From Atopobium sp034113385 (GTDB lineage: Bacteria; Actinomycetota; Coriobacteriia; Coriobacteriales; Atopobiaceae), in NCBI RefSeq assembly GCF_034113385.1, contig NZ_JAXEXL010000022.1, positions 1-7,099 on the forward strand: DNA of 7,099 nt. The letters run 5' to 3'. Below are positions 5,111 through 7,099 of the stretch, piece by piece (the first letter of the stretch is position 1; the number at the start of each line of letters is the position of its first letter). A program made the translations under genes and the position numbers. The notes under the pieces are model-generated. The model ran no database searches. It was given only the letters and a program-made list of their open reading frames with translations, and was not told where the DNA came from.

Positions 5111-6394
5111 ATGCTCCACACGTCCCCAAATGAAGCGCGTATGCGCCATGTACTTTTGCTTGCCACTGGTGGTATAGCTGTTTACAAAGCCGTTGAAGTA
5201 ATGCGTGGCCTGCAAAAAGCGGGGACAGACGTTCGTGTTGTTATGACAGCTGATGCCTGTAACATGGTGGGCACAGCTACCTTTGAAGCCTTGTCAGGCC
5301 ATCCTGTAGCAACCAGTCTTTATGACTATCCCGATTCCAGCATTCCTCACATTGATTTAAGCGCATGGGCAGATGTGGCAGTCGTAGTCCCTGCTACAGC
5401 AAACTGTATTGCTAAAATGGCACAGGGTTTGGCAGATGATGTGGTAAGTACAACGTTATTGGCTTGCGAGAAACCCATCGTAATTGCCGCCTCTATGAAT
5501 ACGCGTATGTGGAATAATCCCGCAACGCGCGCCAATGTAGCAACGCTCGTAAGCAGGGGCGTGCACTTTGTTTACCCTGTTTGCGGAGCACTTGCCTGCG
5601 GCGATACGGGCGCGGGCAAACTTGCTGATGTTTCCACCATCGTTGATGCAACACTTTGTGTTTTAGCGCAAGCTACAACAGAAGTGCCTCTTGAAGGAAA
5701 AACAGTTGTTATTACTGCTGGACCTACACATGAGGCGCTTGACCCGGTGCGGTACATCTCTAATGCGTCATCTGGTAAGATGGGCTATGCCTTAGCGCGC
5801 GCTGCCCGTAATGCAGGCGCGCGAGTGGTGCTCATTTCTGGTCCTGTTACCAGAGAGATTCCTTGGGGAGTAAACGTTATTCCTGTCACCAGTGCCGCGC
5901 AGATGTATGACGTTACCATGGCAGAGTTTTCTCAGGCAGATGCGGCAATTCTTACTGCAGCAGTTGCAGATTACACTCCAGCACATCCAGCCGATCATAA
6001 GCTTAAGAAAGCGTTTGAAAAGCTTAATCAGATTGATTTGGTACAAACAAAAGATATTCTCGCTAGCGTAAGTAAGCAAGCACAAGGTCGTGTGGTGATT
6101 GGCTTTGCAGCAGAGACCAATAATCTGTTGGAGCATGCGCGCCTTAAACTTAAGCAAAAGGGCTGCACCATGATTGTGGCAAACGATGTGTCATGTCCTG
6201 ATTCCAGTTTTGGTTCTGATACCAATCGCGTTGCCTTGGTTACAAGCAATAATGTTGAGCAGCTGCCTACTATGAGCAAGGATGAGGTAGCTACACACAT
6301 TGTGGACAAGCTTGTACAACTTATGAGCAAAGATGATGATGCTGCTCACATGGTAGATACGTTTGTGCAGCTTATGAGTGAGGCAACTGAATGA
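5111..6394 (+). CDS. coaBC: Bifunctional CoaBC: phosphopantothenoylcysteine decarboxylase / phosphopantothenate-cysteine ligase
   Basis: CoaB joins cysteine to 4'-phosphopantothenate using CTP, and CoaC, an FMN enzyme, decarboxylates the product to 4'-phosphopantetheine, two consecutive steps of coenzyme A synthesis. The product has 427 residues. The CoaC half (about 11-185) shows ATGGIAVYK (18-26), the catalytic His80 in PHIDL, PATANCIAKMAQGLADD, ASMNTRMW with Asn130, and the substrate-clamp Cys163 in LACGDTGAGK. A short linker leads to PLEGKTVVITAGPT from residue 193. The CoaB half shows DPVRYISNASSGKMG with Asn218, AAVADY (283-288), KLKK (297-300), GFAAET (331-336) and FGSDTN (367-372). 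All key residues are present, so both activities are expected. The C-terminus is unusual: residues 388-404 are repeated imperfectly as 405-421, with a six-residue third remnant. Translation probably couples to nfo through the ATGA overlap. The start is the ATG best placed for a ribosome binding site. Confidence 0.94.
   Translation: MLHTSPNEARMRHVLLLATGGIAVYKAVEVMRGLQKAGTDVRVVMTADACNMVGTATFEALSGHPVATSLYDYPDSSIPHIDLSAWADVAVVVPATANCIAKMAQGLADDVVSTTLLACEKPIVIAASMNTRMWNNPATRANVATLVSRGVHFVYPVCGALACGDTGAGKLADVSTIVDATLCVLAQATTEVPLEGKTVVITAGPTHEALDPVRYISNASSGKMGYALARAARNAGARVVLISGPVTREIPWGVNVIPVTSAAQMYDVTMAEFSQADAAILTAAVADYTPAHPADHKLKKAFEKLNQIDLVQTKDILASVSKQAQGRVVIGFAAETNNLLEHARLKLKQKGCTMIVANDVSCPDSSFGSDTNRVALVTSNNVEQLPTMSKDEVATHIVDKLVQLMSKDDDAAHMVDTFVQLMSEATE
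5796..5823 (+). repeat. GC-rich imperfect inverted repeat inside coaBC
   Basis: CGCGCGCTGC (5796-5805) pairs with GCAG plus CGCGCG (5813-5816 and 5818-5823), with one bulged G at 5817 and a 7-base loop. In the mRNA this would be a strong stem. It lies over Ala/Arg-rich codons just after the SSGKMG motif of CoaB, and runs of GCG and CGC codons produce such palindromes easily, so coding constraint is the simplest explanation. Confidence 0.35.
6272..6394 (+). repeat. In-frame 51-bp tandem duplication at the 3' end of coaBC
   Basis: Copy 1 (6272-6322) encodes MSKDEVATHIVDKLVQL and copy 2 (6323-6373) encodes MSKDDDAAHMVDTFVQL. A partial third copy (6374-6394) encodes MSEATE and the stop. By direct comparison, copies 1 and 2 share 38 of 51 bases and 11 of 17 residues, with a period of exactly 17 codons and no gaps. 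Copy 1 matches the usual last helix of CoaB, so copy 2 appears to be the added one. The divergence implies the duplication is not recent. Confidence 0.9.
6380..6383 (+). promoter_or_regulatory. Ribosome binding site of nfo inside coaBC
   Basis: GAGG lies 7 bases before the nfo ATG at 6391, inside the remnant third copy of the coaBC tandem repeat. The spacing is good and supports ATG 6391, which overlaps the coaBC stop as ATGA. Confidence 0.6.
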
Positions 6395-7099
6395 CGTTGT
6401 ATGTAGGTTGCCATCTTTCCACATCGTCTGGATATACTGCTATGGGCCAGATGGCCTTAGGAATTGATGCCAATACCTTTGCATTTTTCCCGCGCAATCC
6501 TCGAGGGGGTTCTCGTAAGCTTCCCTCTGAAGCAGATGTGGCTGGCTTGCGTTTAATCATGCAAGAGCATGCGTTTGGTCCTTTGGTTGTACATGGACCG
6601 TATACGTACAATTTATGTTCTGCCACACCAAAAACAATTGAGTTTGCTCAGCAAGCCATGCGAGAAGATCTTGAGCTTTTAGAGGAATTGCCAGGCAATT
6701 TATATAACTTTCATCCAGGGTCTCATGTGAAGCAAGGGGCAGATGTGGGTGTGCGCCTCATTGCTCGCAGTCTTGATGAGATTTTATTTGATGGCATGCA
6801 TACCACCGTTTTGTTAGAAACTATGGCTGGTAAGGGTACTGAAGTGGGCCGTAGTTTTGAGGAGCTTGCAGCAATCATTGATGCGTGTCGCTTTGGTGAT
6901 CAGCTTGGAATATGCTTAGATACCTGCCATGTTCATGATGGTGGCTATGAAATTGCGCATGATTTTGATGCTGTCTTGGATGAGTTTGATCGAGTTTTAG
7001 GCCTTTCTCGACTAAAAGCATTGCATCTTAATGATTCTAAAAATCCTTGTGCTTCTCATAAAGATCGTCATGAGAAGCTTGGCGAAGGGTATTTAGGAT
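6391..7099 (+). CDS. nfo: Endonuclease IV (AP endonuclease), 5' part
   Basis: Nfo cleaves the DNA backbone 5' to abasic sites and removes blocked 3' ends in base-excision repair. It is a TIM-barrel enzyme with a tri-zinc site. The window ends after 236 complete codons of an expected 280 or so; the 3' end is missing. Motifs are GCHLSTSSGY (6-15), FFPRNPRGG, VHGPYTYNL with His68, NFHPGSH with His108, LLETMAGKG with Glu143, LDTCHVHDGGY with Asp177 and His180, LHLNDSKN with His212, DRHEKLGEG with Asp225 and His227. These eight residues correspond to eight of the nine zinc ligands known in E. coli Nfo (His69, His109, Glu145, Asp179, His182, His216, Asp229, His231). The ninth, Glu261, lies beyond the window. 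The start overlaps the coaBC stop by 4 bases, indicating coupled translation. The repair function has no evident link to coenzyme A synthesis. Confidence 0.95.
   Translation, partial: MTLYVGCHLSTSSGYTAMGQMALGIDANTFAFFPRNPRGGSRKLPSEADVAGLRLIMQEHAFGPLVVHGPYTYNLCSATPKTIEFAQQAMREDLELLEELPGNLYNFHPGSHVKQGADVGVRLIARSLDEILFDGMHTTVLLETMAGKGTEVGRSFEELAAIIDACRFGDQLGICLDTCHVHDGGYEIAHDFDAVLDEFDRVLGLSRLKALHLNDSKNPCASHKDRHEKLGEGYLG

Noticed and set aside
6191..6626. Minus-strand open frames over the coaBC/nfo junction
   Set aside because: They are explained as antisense of two well-conserved genes; no motif or independent ribosome binding site was seen.
1..7099. A hidden defence, mobile or otherwise novel system
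   Set aside because: Every long open stretch is accounted for by a recognisable housekeeping gene, and no leftover segment is longer than 62 bases.

Overview
This window is a dense, single-strand run of eight bacterial housekeeping genes, all on the + strand, with both ends cut inside a gene. GC content, counted on a few sampled lines, is in the low-to-mid 40s percent. A free-standing Der GTPase followed directly by plsY and gpsA is an order known from Clostridia and Coriobacteriia. Together with the flavour of the proteins this suggests a low-GC member of the Coriobacteriia (Atopobium/Olsenella-like Actinobacteria). That placement is an inference from memory of the families and is only moderately certain. 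No mobile element, CRISPR array, tRNA, rRNA, prophage gene or foreign-looking segment was seen.

Layout: 1-750 is the 3' part of der (second G domain plus KH-like domain). 752-1423 is plsY, 1426-2442 gpsA, 2454-3128 rpe and 3140-4306 a group I (NifS/IscS-like) cysteine desulfurase. These five are separated by at most 11 bases and look like one transcription unit. The 62 bases at 4307-4368 are the only intergenic space longer than 11 bases, and they hold two small inverted repeats. A second block follows: a coiled-coil zinc-ribbon (DUF164-type) protein at 4369-5103, the bifunctional coenzyme A enzyme coaBC at 5111-6394, and the 5' part of nfo (endonuclease IV) from 6391, which overlaps coaBC by 4 bases.

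How the genes fit together: GpsA makes sn-glycerol-3-phosphate and PlsY acylates it, so that pair forms a clear phospholipid-entry module. Rpe serves the pentose phosphate pathway. The cysteine desulfurase supplies sulfur for Fe-S clusters or thio-modified tRNA. CoaBC also consumes cysteine, to make 4'-phosphopantetheine. Der acts in 50S ribosome assembly, and Nfo in base-excision repair. Most of the grouping looks like ordinary operon packing, not one dedicated pathway.

I found no convincing undescribed system here. The observations most worth a second look are an in-frame 51-bp imperfect tandem duplication that lengthens the C-terminus of CoaBC and carries the nfo ribosome binding site in its remnant third copy, a zinc ribbon that has lost one of its four expected cysteines, and the paired inverted repeats in the only real intergenic gap.
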